A stretch of 44,640 nucleotides of DNA. Origin: Eubacterium sp. UBA5416 (lineage in GTDB: Bacteria; Bacillota; Clostridia; Lachnospirales; Lachnospiraceae). Made by a program: the position numbers and the translations under genes. The notes beneath the pieces were generated by a model. It searched no databases and had not been told where the DNA came from. It was given only the letters and a program-made list of their open reading frames with translations. Within the stretch, counting starts at the first letter, position 1. Each line of letters opens with the position of its first letter. Below, piece by piece: positions 1 through 8,186 of the stretch. The stretch spans positions 52,447-97,086 of the forward strand of contig DHNM01000040.1 in the NCBI GenBank assembly GCA_002409525.1, given 5' to 3'.

Positions 1-850
1 CTGATTTCCGATCCGGATAATCACTGCTCCCTGAAACATGTTCATCCAATATTTTGCATATTTCAGATACCAAAAATGGATATCCGGACGTATACTCATA
101 GATCATAGTGGCAATCTGTGTCGTATCCATCCCTGTATGATAGTCTTTTTCATATTCTTTTAACATTCCTTCAATACCGACCGCCGGAAAGCTCATATCA
201 ACAGAAAACCTGGCTGCAATATTCCATGGACTGTTTGTAGAATGTTCTTCTTTTGTACGAATCTTTTCTCTTAAATTTCTGATATCATAAACGCCTGCAA
301 GAACAACAGAATGAAAAGTCTTTCTTTGCATTCTTTTCAGATACATATCTCTGAGGCTTCCAAGGAAAGTATCAAAAACATTATAGTTACTTGCCTGGTC
401 TACTTCGTCTATGATAAGGACAATTGGCTTACTCAGCTGCTGACACATCTTAAAGATCATCTGCTGCATCATTCGAAAATCAGGTTGTATAGATCTGTCA
501 CTGCTAATGTGATGGATTTCTTGTTTTATATTCTCAGAAATTTCTGTAACCTCACCATAATTTATGGTATCGTACAAAAGTCCGAAGAATCGCCTGCAGA
601 ATGTCACTCCATCAGCAAAGGCTTCATTCTCTATCCCTTCAAAACTGATGAAAAAAACAGTGTACTGATCATCGAGTTTCTTCTTCAAAGCATTCAAAGT
701 TGTCGTCTTTCCATATTGCCTCGCACGATTGATCGTAAAATACTTTCCTTTGTCTACCAACCCCTTGATCTCACAAAGCTGTTCATCAATATTGACCATA
801 TAATGATACTCTGGTATACAAACCCCTTCTACATTAAATTCTTTTGCCAT
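1..850 (-). CDS. AAA-like ATP-binding protein, 3' end outside window
   Basis: About 283 codons are visible, read from an ATG at 850 with an AGGTGG ribosome site four bases upstream; the gene runs off the left edge, so the C-terminus is not seen. A Walker A-like segment (NRARQYGKTTTL, about residues 42-53) and a Walker B segment (PIVLIIDEVDQ) identify a P-loop NTPase. The variant Walker A with Arg-Gln-Tyr-Gly-Lys-Thr is, from memory, typical of the large AAA-ATPase-like families that are abundant and scattered in Lachnospiraceae. No partner gene is visible and the gene has its own promoter at 912-940. The cellular role of these proteins is not established; links to mobile elements or defence have been suggested for some relatives, but nothing here shows it. 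The P-loop assignment is firm and the function unknown. Confidence 0.8.
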   Translation of the reverse strand, partial: MAKEFNVEGVCIPEYHYMVNIDEQLCEIKGLVDKGKYFTINRARQYGKTTTLNALKKKLDDQYTVFFISFEGIENEAFADGVTFCRRFFGLLYDTINYGEVTEISENIKQEIHHISSDRSIQPDFRMMQQMIFKMCQQLSKPIVLIIDEVDQASNYNVFDTFLGSLRDMYLKRMQRKTFHSVVLAGVYDIRNLREKIRTKEEHSTNSPWNIAARFSVDMSFPAVGIEGMLKEYEKDYHTGMDTTQIATMIYEYTSGYPFLVSEICKILDEHVSGSSDYPDRKS

Positions 851-911
851 CTTTCCACCTCATATTTTGATCTAAGTCACGAGCTCGCACCCACATGTTC
901 CTATATAAGGA

Positions 912-940
912 AGTATAGCAAACTGCATACAATATTTCAA
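912..940 (-). promoter_or_regulatory. Sigma-A-type promoter of the ATPase gene
   Basis: On the minus strand TTGAAA (940-935) and TATACT (917-912) are separated by exactly 17 bases. The site lies about 60 bases upstream of the ATG at 850 and has no other gene to serve. The call rests on sequence alone. Confidence 0.6.
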
Positions 941-950
941 TTGGTATGTA

Positions 951-991
951 AAAATGCCGGGCTGACAATATTTCCTGTCAGTCCGGCATTT
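951..991 (-). terminator. Intrinsic terminator of the gcv-lpdA operon
   Basis: The minus strand forms a stem AAATGCCGG-CTGACA with TGTCAG-CCGGCATTT around a short loop, followed by a T run. It lies 76 bases past the lpdA stop. The other strand also ends in T residues, but no plus-strand gene enters from the left. Confidence 0.8.
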
Positions 992-1066
992 CTCTACAGC
1001 CCTGTCTTTTCAGCGATATACTCTCTCGCCCATATTGCATATTCCAGCGGATTAGCCGCAGCAGGA

Positions 1067-2452
1067 TCATGCAATTCTGTCCTCTGTCATCTCAAGTGCT
1101 TCACCGATCAGCTCATTATAGGTTGGATGCGCACGCATTGCCTTCATCAGCTGTTTCACAGTCAGATGGTTTGCTATCGCCGTTCCCATCTCTCCGATCA
1201 TATCGGTCGCCCTGGCGCACATCATCTGTGCCCCGATTATGCCCTCTGTTTTCCGGTCAACGACAATCTTGGCAAATCCCCTCTCTTCTTTTGTGATCAC
1301 AGATTTGCAGTTTGAATGAGTCAGTGCCTTTCCGGTAATGGCATCGATCCCCTGAGCCTTCGCCTCTTTTTCTGTAATTCCCACGCAGGCGATTTCCGGA
1401 TCTGTGTAGACACAGGAGGGGATCACCGAGAGGTCCAGGGATGGCTCTTTCTTATTCATCTGTTCTACAGCAGAGATTCCCTGTGCACTGGCCACATGAG
1501 CCAGCATAGTGCCGCCCGTGACATCACCGATTGCATAGACACCCGGCAGACTTGTCTCAAAGTCCGGACTGACCAGAATTCTTCCACTCTCCATCTCAAG
1601 CGATATTCCTTCTTCGAAAAGTTTATCCGTGTTAGGAATACGCCCGGTGGCAAGCAGCAGATACGGTGTCTCAACGTCTCCGGACTTATCACCTCTCTTC
1701 GATTTCTTCAGAAAGGAGCAAAGGAAGTTCTGATCCTTCTTTTCAACTTTTTGAACAAAAGTATTCGTATGAATATCGACCCCTTGTTTTTTCAGAATCA
1801 TTTTAAGATTTTTCGAGATATCAGAATCCATTCCCGGCAGAATACTCTTTTCGGCCTCCAGTATCGTAACTTCTGTACCAAAAGAAGAATATACTGTGGC
1901 GAATTCCACTCCGATCACTCCGCCGCCGATGATCACAAGTTTCTCCGGGATCTGTCCCATCCGAAACATCTCATCACTGGTCATGATACCGGGAAGATCC
2001 ATTCCGGGAATCGGAAGAGATGACGGTTTCGATCCTGTCGCAATCAGGATCTTGTCTGTCTGGATATCTTCCGTCTTGTTATCTGTCTGCACTCTGACTT
2101 TTCCACTGCCCGGGATCGTACCCGTTCCCTGGATTAGATCCACTTTATTCGTCTTTAGCAATTGCTCTATTCCCTGACGCAATGTCTTCGACGATTCCTC
2201 TTTATAGGAACTGACCTTTTCATAATTGCAGGTTACTTCCTTTGAGACAATTCCGAATCTCTCACTATTTCTGCTGCCGCGGTATAATTCCGCGGCATGT
2301 AGGAGAGCCTTTGCGGGCACACATCCGCGATTCAGACACGTGCCGCCGACCTCTCTGTTCTCTATGACGGCTGTTTTCATTCCCAGTTTCGCCGCTTTTT
2401 GTGCCGCTTCATATCCCCCCGGACCTGCACCGATCACTACTAAATCATACAT
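1067..2452 (-). CDS. lpdA: Dihydrolipoyl dehydrogenase (L protein / E3)
   Basis: This is the flavoprotein disulfide reductase that reoxidises dihydrolipoyl-GcvH with NAD+. The N-terminus has the FAD motif VIGAGPGG, followed by the redox pair GGTCLNRGC (Cys39 and Cys44). A second dinucleotide fold starts at IIGGGVIGVEFA, the FAD motif GVYAIGDVTGG follows, and the catalytic His-Glu pair is in AHPTYNE (His442, Glu447). The start at 2452 is preferred over the in-frame ATG at 2467, because it gives a GAGG site nine bases upstream and the usual family N-terminus; the protein is 461 residues with no fused lipoyl domain. It is the last gene of the glycine cleavage operon. A coding-looking run in another frame continues past the stop down to the terminator (see findings), so the C-terminus may be frameshifted. 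Confidence 0.93.
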   Translation of the reverse strand: MYDLVVIGAGPGGYEAAQKAAKLGMKTAVIENREVGGTCLNRGCVPAKALLHAAELYRGSRNSERFGIVSKEVTCNYEKVSSYKEESSKTLRQGIEQLLKTNKVDLIQGTGTIPGSGKVRVQTDNKTEDIQTDKILIATGSKPSSLPIPGMDLPGIMTSDEMFRMGQIPEKLVIIGGGVIGVEFATVYSSFGTEVTILEAEKSILPGMDSDISKNLKMILKKQGVDIHTNTFVQKVEKKDQNFLCSFLKKSKRGDKSGDVETPYLLLATGRIPNTDKLFEEGISLEMESGRILVSPDFETSLPGVYAIGDVTGGTMLAHVASAQGISAVEQMNKKEPSLDLSVIPSCVYTDPEIACVGITEKEAKAQGIDAITGKALTHSNCKSVITKEERGFAKIVVDRKTEGIIGAQMMCARATDMIGEMGTAIANHLTVKQLMKAMRAHPTYNELIGEALEMTEDRIA

Positions 2453-2541
2453 ATATATATACCTCATCTCTCCACCCTTTATTTACATCCATCTTTTTGT
2501 CTTAGGGGAAAATTTTTTTCCTGCATTTTCCAGGCTCATGC

Positions 2542-3540
2542 TTACAATTCCGCATCATCGAAATAACGGATCAGATCTTCTTTCATCTCTTTTCTTGCTT
2601 TACTTTTTGCAGGCACCCCGGACAGTCCGTCCATCAGACTTTGATTCTCATATCTGCAGCCTTTCAGGTATCCGGGAATACTGTCTATAAAATCAGGATC
2701 CATAGAGTCCGAAAAAAGCTGAACATCTTTGATCTTCCCCTGGTCCACCCGGAACTGAAAGTTCACATGTCCCCAGGCGAATCTTTTCGAAAGCTCATAC
2801 TGAAACTTCATGTCACGGCCATAGATCCATTTCCAGGAGGAAAACTTTTCTCGACCTTTTTGAAGGGACTCCTGATCCAGGTCATCCTGTGAATAAATAT
2901 CCGCCTTCCTTCCATAGAGTTCCCCAAATACTTCGATCAGTTTTTCTTTGAGTGCACGAATGCCAAGATCCGGATGGTACTCAGAAAGGTTGGTAACCCG
3001 GGAGCGGACAGAATCCACTCCCTTGAGTTTCAGTTTCTCTTTCGAAACCTGAAGGTATCCGGATAGCTTCGTCATATCGGAGTCTACCATCAGTGTCCCG
3101 TGGTGGTAACATCGATCGCCTCTGGTATAAAAAGCATTTCCCGAGAATTTTCTGCCTGATACTGTGATATCGTTCCGTCCTGATTTCTCTGCCTCGATTC
3201 CGAGCTTTCTGACTGCCTTGATAATAACGTCAAGCTGCCGGTTGACATCATAATCCTCTTTTCGGACCAGAAAGGTAAAATTCAGATTACCAAGATCATG
3301 ATAAACCGCACCGCCGCCCGAAAGTCTCCGGACAAGGTGCCCGCCATCTCTTTCAAACTCGTGAACCTTACACTCCTTCCAGGGATTCTGATTTCTGCCA
3401 ATCACGATCGTATTCTCATTCTGCCAGAGATAAAGGATACATTCATCCTCCTTTACGTTCTGCATCAGATACTCCTCTATGGCAAGATTCAGATAAGGAT
3501 CGCACCCTCTTCCATCCACATATTTAATGGTTTTTATCAT
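2542..3540 (-). CDS. lplA: Lipoate--protein ligase A
   Basis: The product would activate free lipoate with ATP and attach it to the lysine of GcvH. The 332-residue protein shows the BPL/LPL hallmarks RRLSGGGAVYHD (residues 71-82), the lysine motif RKFSGNAF (about 130-137) and HHGTLMVDSD (about 146), then a C-terminal accessory domain. The start at 3540 follows an AAGGGG site and overlaps the end of gcvPB by 17 bases, which suggests translational coupling. Placement between gcvPB and lpdA ties it to H-protein maturation. No lipA or lipB is seen here, so the operon relies on scavenged lipoate or on genes elsewhere. The family call is secure; the start is the only mild uncertainty. Confidence 0.93.
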   Translation of the reverse strand: MIKTIKYVDGRGCDPYLNLAIEEYLMQNVKEDECILYLWQNENTIVIGRNQNPWKECKVHEFERDGGHLVRRLSGGGAVYHDLGNLNFTFLVRKEDYDVNRQLDVIIKAVRKLGIEAEKSGRNDITVSGRKFSGNAFYTRGDRCYHHGTLMVDSDMTKLSGYLQVSKEKLKLKGVDSVRSRVTNLSEYHPDLGIRALKEKLIEVFGELYGRKADIYSQDDLDQESLQKGREKFSSWKWIYGRDMKFQYELSKRFAWGHVNFQFRVDQGKIKDVQLFSDSMDPDFIDSIPGYLKGCRYENQSLMDGLSGVPAKSKARKEMKEDLIRYFDDAEL

Positions 3541-4990
3541 TCGTATCCCCTTTTTGCTGTTCGTCAAAATCATACCGGAGGATCAGATGCCGTGCCGCCC
3601 GAAGTTCATCCATCCTGCCTGCCGGTGTATGAATTGGTGCCTGATGCAGACTTTCCGGATCTGTATGGGCTTTCTCATAAAGCTCACGAAATGCCTGGAC
3701 TGCTTCATCGATCGTCGCGAGGGATTCCGTCTCCACGGGTTCCGCCATCAGGGCCTCTTTCACAATCAGAGGGAAATACATCGTCGGCGGATGGATTCCA
3801 TAATCAAGCAGCGCTTTTGCAATATCTGTCGCTGATACTTTCGTTTCTTTTTTAAGATTTTCCAGACTCATAACAAATTCATGCATACAGGGTGCCTGAT
3901 AGGGGATATCATAGACATCTCTCAGCTGTTCCATCATGTAATTGGCATTTAGAACCGCATGCTTTGCAACAGAGGGCACTCCTTCTCTTCCAAGTGTGAA
4001 CAGATAGGTCAGAGCCCGAACCACCACCAGGAAATTCCCGTAGAAACTTCGCACTCTGCCAATACTATGCTCAGGTCTGGCAAAGGTGTAATTTCCGTCC
4101 TCTTTCTTCACAAGGTTAACCGGAAGAAACTCAGCCATAAACTTCCTGCATCCGACCGGACCGCTGCCCGGACCGCCTCCTCCATGAGGTGTTGAAAATG
4201 TCTTATGTAAATTCAGGTGGACTATATCAAAGCCCATATCGCCCGGACGGATCATCCCCATAATTGCATTCAGGTTTGCCCCGTCATAATAAGTAAGGCC
4301 GCCTGCGTCATGAATAATCTGCGTGATTTCCAGTATATGCCGGTCAAAGAGTCCCAGCGTATTCGGATTCGTCAGCATCAGTCCGGCGGTATCCTCGCCG
4401 ACCGCTTTTCTCAGTTCATCAAGATCCACACCGCCGTCTTCTCTGGATTTAACACTGACCATCGTATAACCGACCATGGAAACACTCGCAGGATTGGTTC
4501 CATGCGCGGAATCCGGTACGATAATCTTCTTTCTTTCTGTGTCTCCCCGACTCTCATGATAGGCTTTGATCATCAACAGCCCGGTAAATTCACCATGTGC
4601 TCCTGCAGCCGGCTGAAAGGTCATGCGGTCCATACCGGTAATTTCACAGAGATAATCCTCCGCCGTATTCAATATTTCCATACATCCCTGAATGGAAGAG
4701 AGGGGAGCCAATGGATGAATCTCACGAAATCCGGGCAGTGCCGCCATATCTTCATTGACCTTTGGATTGTATTTCATGGTACAGGAGCCAAGCGGATAGA
4801 ACCCGTCGTTGACACCATAAGATTTCTTGTCAAGCTTTGTATAATGGCGGCAGATATCATTCTCAGACACCTCCGGGAGGTGTAACGGTTTTTGCCGCAG
4901 ATGATCGTCATCCGGCAGCACTTCCGGAACATCGCATTCAGGAAGAAGACTTAAGCCTCTTCCTTTTTCTCCTCTTTCAAATATCAGCAC
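3524..4990 (-). CDS. gcvPB: Glycine dehydrogenase (decarboxylating), subunit 2
   Basis: This is the catalytic, pyridoxal-phosphate-carrying half of the P protein. With GcvPA it decarboxylates glycine and transfers aminomethyl to lipoyl-GcvH. The PLP lysine is in the motif LHKTFSTPHGGGGPG (Lys263), and the conserved segments NDGFYPLGSCTMKYNP and DSAHGTNPASV are present. The 488-residue length is normal for the split clostridial and bacillar form. Translation starts at a GTG (4990-4988), with the ribosome site AGGAGG embedded in the last codons of gcvPA three bases upstream; no better ATG fits the family N-terminus. The gene lies between gcvPA and lplA. Confidence 0.96.
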   Translation of the reverse strand: MLIFERGEKGRGLSLLPECDVPEVLPDDDHLRQKPLHLPEVSENDICRHYTKLDKKSYGVNDGFYPLGSCTMKYNPKVNEDMAALPGFREIHPLAPLSSIQGCMEILNTAEDYLCEITGMDRMTFQPAAGAHGEFTGLLMIKAYHESRGDTERKKIIVPDSAHGTNPASVSMVGYTMVSVKSREDGGVDLDELRKAVGEDTAGLMLTNPNTLGLFDRHILEITQIIHDAGGLTYYDGANLNAIMGMIRPGDMGFDIVHLNLHKTFSTPHGGGGPGSGPVGCRKFMAEFLPVNLVKKEDGNYTFARPEHSIGRVRSFYGNFLVVVRALTYLFTLGREGVPSVAKHAVLNANYMMEQLRDVYDIPYQAPCMHEFVMSLENLKKETKVSATDIAKALLDYGIHPPTMYFPLIVKEALMAEPVETESLATIDEAVQAFRELYEKAHTDPESLHQAPIHTPAGRMDELRAARHLILRYDFDEQQKGDTNDKNH

Positions 4991-4993
4991 GAT

Positions 4994-6313
4994 CTACACC
5001 TCCTTAAGAATCCGAATCACCGTATCAATCTCTTCTTTTGTATTCATCTCTGTGCAGCACCATAAGATCTGACCCTTACGGTCACCTTGCAGCGGATATC
5101 CGCCGAGGATCCTGCTCTTCTCCAGTTTCCGCATCACTTGATCTACAGGTGCCTTTGACTCAGTCACAAACTCATGGAAAAACTCATGATAGTTTACCAG
5201 TTTATACCCAATTCCTTCTAGCTGCTGTGCCATATAATGTGCTTTGGACATACACTGTACTGCCGCCTGTTTTAATCCTTCCGGTCCCATCGCGGACAGG
5301 TAAACCGATATGGCCAGTGCACAGAGAGCCTGATTGGAACAGACATTGCTTGAAGCTTTTTCTCTTCGGATATGCTGCTCTCTCGCCTGCAGGGTCAGGA
5401 CATATCCCGTCTCTCCATTGGAATCAACCGTTTCACCCGCAATTCTTCCCGGAAGTTTTCTGGTCAGATCTTTTGTGCAGGCCATAAATCCCAGATACGG
5501 TCCTCCAAATGACAGCGGAAGACCCATCGGCTGTCCCTCTCCCACTGCGATATCTGCCCCATATTCTGCAGGAGTTTTCAGGACCCCGAGCGAAATCGGA
5601 TTGACACTCATGATAAAACGTGCTTTCCGCTTCTTCACCATCTTTCTGATTTCTTCGGCTGGTTCCAGATTTCCATAGTAGTTTGGATGCTGGATGCATA
5701 CACACGCTGTTTCTTCATCCAGATGATCATCTAGAAATTCAAGGTCTGTCACTCCATCTTTTTCCGGAATTGTGACAAGTTCTATTTCGTTTCCAAAACA
5801 ATAAGTTTTCATGGTTTCAAGTACCTGTGGATGCATCGTCTCGGAGATAAATGCCTTGTCACGTTTTCTCTTCTGGCACATGACGATTGCTTCCGCTGCG
5901 GCTGCCGCCCCGTCATAAACCGACGCGTTTGCCACATCCATGCCGGTGAGTTCACAGATCATCGTCTGAAATTCAAAGATTGACTGCAGCACGCCCTGAC
6001 TGATCTCCGGCTGGTAGGGTGTGTATGCCGTGCTCAGAGATTCTTTGGAAATCACACTGTTTACTACAGAAGGAATATAATGACGGTAAGCCCCCGCTCC
6101 TCTGAAAACGATTGGATATACCACATTTTTCTCCGAAATCTCTTTTATTTTTCTGCTGACCTCCAGCTCCGACATCCCTTTTGGAAGGTTCAGATTCCCT
6201 CTCAGTCTTACCCTGTCAGGAAGCTCTCGGTAAAGTTCATCGATATTCTCTATCCCAATCGCATCCAGCATCTTTCTGGTATCGTAATCCGTTGCCGGTA
6301 TATATGATCCCAT
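4994..6313 (-). CDS. gcvPA: Glycine dehydrogenase (decarboxylating), subunit 1
   Basis: This is the non-PLP-lysine subunit of the split P protein of the glycine cleavage system, 439 residues. It carries the family's N-terminal MGSYIPAT segment, GAGAYRHYIPSVV and YTPYQPEISQG, and pairs with GcvPB. The ATG at 6313 is preceded by AGGAGG at five bases. It starts nine bases after gcvH and ends three bases before gcvPB, so all are clearly one transcript. No catalytic lysine equivalent to that of GcvPB is expected or seen. Confidence 0.96.
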   Translation of the reverse strand: MGSYIPATDYDTRKMLDAIGIENIDELYRELPDRVRLRGNLNLPKGMSELEVSRKIKEISEKNVVYPIVFRGAGAYRHYIPSVVNSVISKESLSTAYTPYQPEISQGVLQSIFEFQTMICELTGMDVANASVYDGAAAAAEAIVMCQKRKRDKAFISETMHPQVLETMKTYCFGNEIELVTIPEKDGVTDLEFLDDHLDEETACVCIQHPNYYGNLEPAEEIRKMVKKRKARFIMSVNPISLGVLKTPAEYGADIAVGEGQPMGLPLSFGGPYLGFMACTKDLTRKLPGRIAGETVDSNGETGYVLTLQAREQHIRREKASSNVCSNQALCALAISVYLSAMGPEGLKQAAVQCMSKAHYMAQQLEGIGYKLVNYHEFFHEFVTESKAPVDQVMRKLEKSRILGGYPLQGDRKGQILWCCTEMNTKEEIDTVIRILKEV

Positions 6314-6322
6314 AACCTCCTC

Positions 6323-6709
6323 CTATTCTTCCTGCTCTTTTTCCACAAATGCTCCGTATTCTTCGGGACTTAAAAACTCCTGCTTATCTGTAATGTCTGT
6401 GATTTTAACAAACCAGGCCTCATATGGTTCGTCATTGATGGTCTCCGGTGAATCGAGCAGCTCTTCATTGACCTCCGCCACAACACCGGTGAGAGGCGAA
6501 TAAACATCAGAGACTGCTTTTACAGACTCTACATCCGCAAATACCTCTCCGGAGATCAGCTCATCGTCTTCCTCCGGAAAATTGACGAACACAATTCCGC
6601 CAAGAGAATCCTGTGCATAATCGGTCAGCCCGACTAGCGCCGTTGTCTCATCTTCAAATTTCACCCATTCATGTGTCTTTGTGTAAAGCAGATCCTTCAA
6701 TACCTTCAT
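6323..6709 (-). CDS. gcvH: Glycine cleavage system H protein
   Basis: This is the small lipoyl carrier that shuttles the aminomethyl arm between the P, T and L proteins. The 128-residue sequence has the HEWV segment near the N-terminus and the lipoylation site ESVKAVSD with Lys64. The start codon overlaps the gcvT stop as ATGA, so translation of the two is probably coupled. Its lipoyl group is probably supplied by the lplA product encoded three genes downstream. Confidence 0.97.
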   Translation of the reverse strand: MKVLKDLLYTKTHEWVKFEDETTALVGLTDYAQDSLGGIVFVNFPEEDDELISGEVFADVESVKAVSDVYSPLTGVVAEVNEELLDSPETINDEPYEAWFVKITDITDKQEFLSPEEYGAFVEKEQEE

Positions 6710-7800
6710 CCTAAAACCCTCCTTTTTCTACTATAGAACGGAAGTGACACCACTTCTGCCTCCACGTTTCGGCCTCTGACATTGACATTTACCTTTGTAC
6801 CTTTTTTTGCAGCGCCTATATCCAGAATCGCCATCGCAGCGGGATAGCCGAGATAAGGCAGATAAGTCCCTGAAGTAGTAAATCCGACCTTTTTATCATT
6901 TATAAACACATCCTGATCCTCCCGGATGATTCCACGCCCTGTCACTTTCAGCCCAACACGTTTTCTCGTCAATTCCTTCTTATCAGACAGATGATCTTTT
7001 CCTATAAAATCATCTTTTTTTACCTCCACGGCAAATCCAAGCCCTGCCTCGAGAGGATTAATCTTTTCACTCATTTCATGCCCGTAAAGCGGCATCCCTG
7101 CCTCTAGTCTCAGGGTATCTCTCGCACCAAGCCCACAGGGAATTAACCCATCTTCCTCACCGGCACTCAGAAGTTCTTCCCACATCTTCGAGGCATATGT
7201 ACTTTCCATGTAGAGTTCATACCCGTCTTCCCCGGTATATCCTGTCCTTGAGATCATACACGGAATCCCGGCTGCTTTCGTATCAAAGATCGCATGATAA
7301 TATTTATCCGGGATATCGGATGTCAGTTTTTTCAGGACTCCCAGAGCTTTCGGTCCCTGCAGTGCAATCATCGCTGTCTGATCCGAACAGTCGCAAAACT
7401 GAACATCACCTTTTTGATGATCCTGCATCCATTTGAAATCCTTATCCTTGTTAGATGCATTGACAACGATAAAATAGTCATTCTCCCCTCTCTTATAGGC
7501 AATCAAATCATCTATAGTCATCCCATCCTCACTGCACATGGGACTATATCTTGCCTGACCATCTGTCATGCCATTGAAATCATTGGTTAACAGCCATTGC
7601 AGGTTTTTCAGTGCTTCTGTTCCCGTACATGTAATCTCCCCCATATGAGATACATCAAAGATTCCGGCTCGGTTTCTAACGGCATTGTGCTCTTTTATCA
7701 CCCCCTCTTTATATTGAATCGGGAGAAGATAACCGGCAAATGGCGACATTTTCCCGTGATACTTCAGATGCGTTTCGTAAAGCGGTGTTTTTCGTTCCAT
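6706..7800 (-). CDS. gcvT: Aminomethyltransferase (glycine cleavage T protein)
   Basis: The T protein takes the methylene group from aminomethyl-lipoyl GcvH to tetrahydrofolate and releases ammonia. The 365-residue protein begins MERKTPLYETH and shows the FDVSHMGEI motif, the YTGEDGYELY segment and the C-terminal barrel. The ATG at 7800 is chosen over an upstream in-frame ATG at 7845, because GGAGG lies ten bases before it and the family starts there; the upstream codons sit next to the riboswitch terminator. It is the first gene of the gcv operon and is controlled by the tandem glycine riboswitch just upstream. Confidence 0.96.
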   Translation of the reverse strand: MERKTPLYETHLKYHGKMSPFAGYLLPIQYKEGVIKEHNAVRNRAGIFDVSHMGEITCTGTEALKNLQWLLTNDFNGMTDGQARYSPMCSEDGMTIDDLIAYKRGENDYFIVVNASNKDKDFKWMQDHQKGDVQFCDCSDQTAMIALQGPKALGVLKKLTSDIPDKYYHAIFDTKAAGIPCMISRTGYTGEDGYELYMESTYASKMWEELLSAGEEDGLIPCGLGARDTLRLEAGMPLYGHEMSEKINPLEAGLGFAVEVKKDDFIGKDHLSDKKELTRKRVGLKVTGRGIIREDQDVFINDKKVGFTTSGTYLPYLGYPAAMAILDIGAAKKGTKVNVNVRGRNVEAEVVSLPFYSRKRRVLG

Positions 7801-7848
7801 TACATTACTTACCTCCATCTTATATAGTCCTGAGCCTTTTGACACACC

Positions 7849-7895
7849 AAAAAAGGCAGCCCGGGATATTCCAATAAAAGAATATCCCGGCTGCC
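7849..7895 (-). terminator. Expression-platform terminator of the glycine riboswitch
   Basis: A perfect GC-rich stem (GGCAGCC plus GGGATATTC with its complement) closes on a short AT-rich loop and runs into six T residues on the minus strand. It lies directly between the second glycine aptamer and gcvT, so it is the likely switch point: transcription stops here unless glycine binding prevents it. Confidence 0.9.
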
Positions 7896-8029
7896 TCTGT
7901 CCTTTTACCTGAGAGATCTACCCCGTCGGTACAAAAAGCGTTCTCCAGAGTCACGTCCGAATTCGATCCTTTTGCCTGAGAGTTTTTTGCAAGCCCCTTC
8001 GGCGGCACGAAGTCTCGTGCTCTCTCTCG
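7893..8029 (-). promoter_or_regulatory. Tandem glycine riboswitch
   Basis: Two glycine aptamers are visible on the minus strand. The first has GAGAG, then GCCGAAGGGG, then CTCTCAGGCAAAAGGA. The second has GACTCTGGAGA, ACCGACGGGG, then CTCTCAGGTAAAAGGACAG. These are the recognised conserved blocks of the class, joined by a short linker near 7960. The terminator follows within a few bases. By analogy with the characterised Bacillus gcvT riboswitch, glycine would turn the operon on. Confidence 0.95.
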
Positions 8030-8055
8030 AATTCATCACCCGTCTTATACTATTA

Positions 8056-8084
8056 ATAGTAGCAGACAGGTGTTTTTATGTCAA
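8056..8084 (-). promoter_or_regulatory. Promoter of the glycine riboswitch / gcv operon
   Basis: The minus strand carries TTGACA (8084-8079) and TACTAT (8061-8056) with a 17-base spacer. Transcription would start near 8049, just ahead of the first aptamer. Confidence 0.75.
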
Positions 8085-8100
8085 TTACTTTACATAATTT

Positions 8101-8124
8101 TGCACATGTATTTTTACATGTGCA
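8101..8124. repeat. Perfect inverted repeat after glpK
   Basis: Ten-base arms TGCACATGTA and TACATGTGCA flank a four-base TTTT loop. It lies between the glpK stop and the gcv promoter. It lacks a clear T tail in the glpK direction, so it may be a weak terminator, an mRNA 3' stabiliser or a protein site; the sequence does not decide. Confidence 0.55.
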
Positions 8125-8186
8125 TTATATATATAGCAACTTTTCAATCTGTTTTCTTTTTTCAGGATCCGTATCCATATTTTATG

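Noticed and set aside
311..1315. Long plus-strand open frame of 334 codons
   Set aside because: It is antisense to the ATPase gene and lpdA, both of which have clear motifs; its protein is cysteine- and histidine-rich with no recognisable fold.
1316..2023. Plus-strand open frame of 235 codons
   Set aside because: It lies fully antisense to lpdA and has no ribosome site or recognisable domain.
4217..4885. Plus-strand open frame of 222 codons
   Set aside because: It is a shadow of gcvPB, whose catalytic motifs are intact on the other strand.
7820..8008. 62-codon minus-strand frame upstream of gcvT
   Set aside because: It covers the glycine aptamers and terminator; the conserved RNA blocks explain the sequence better than a protein.
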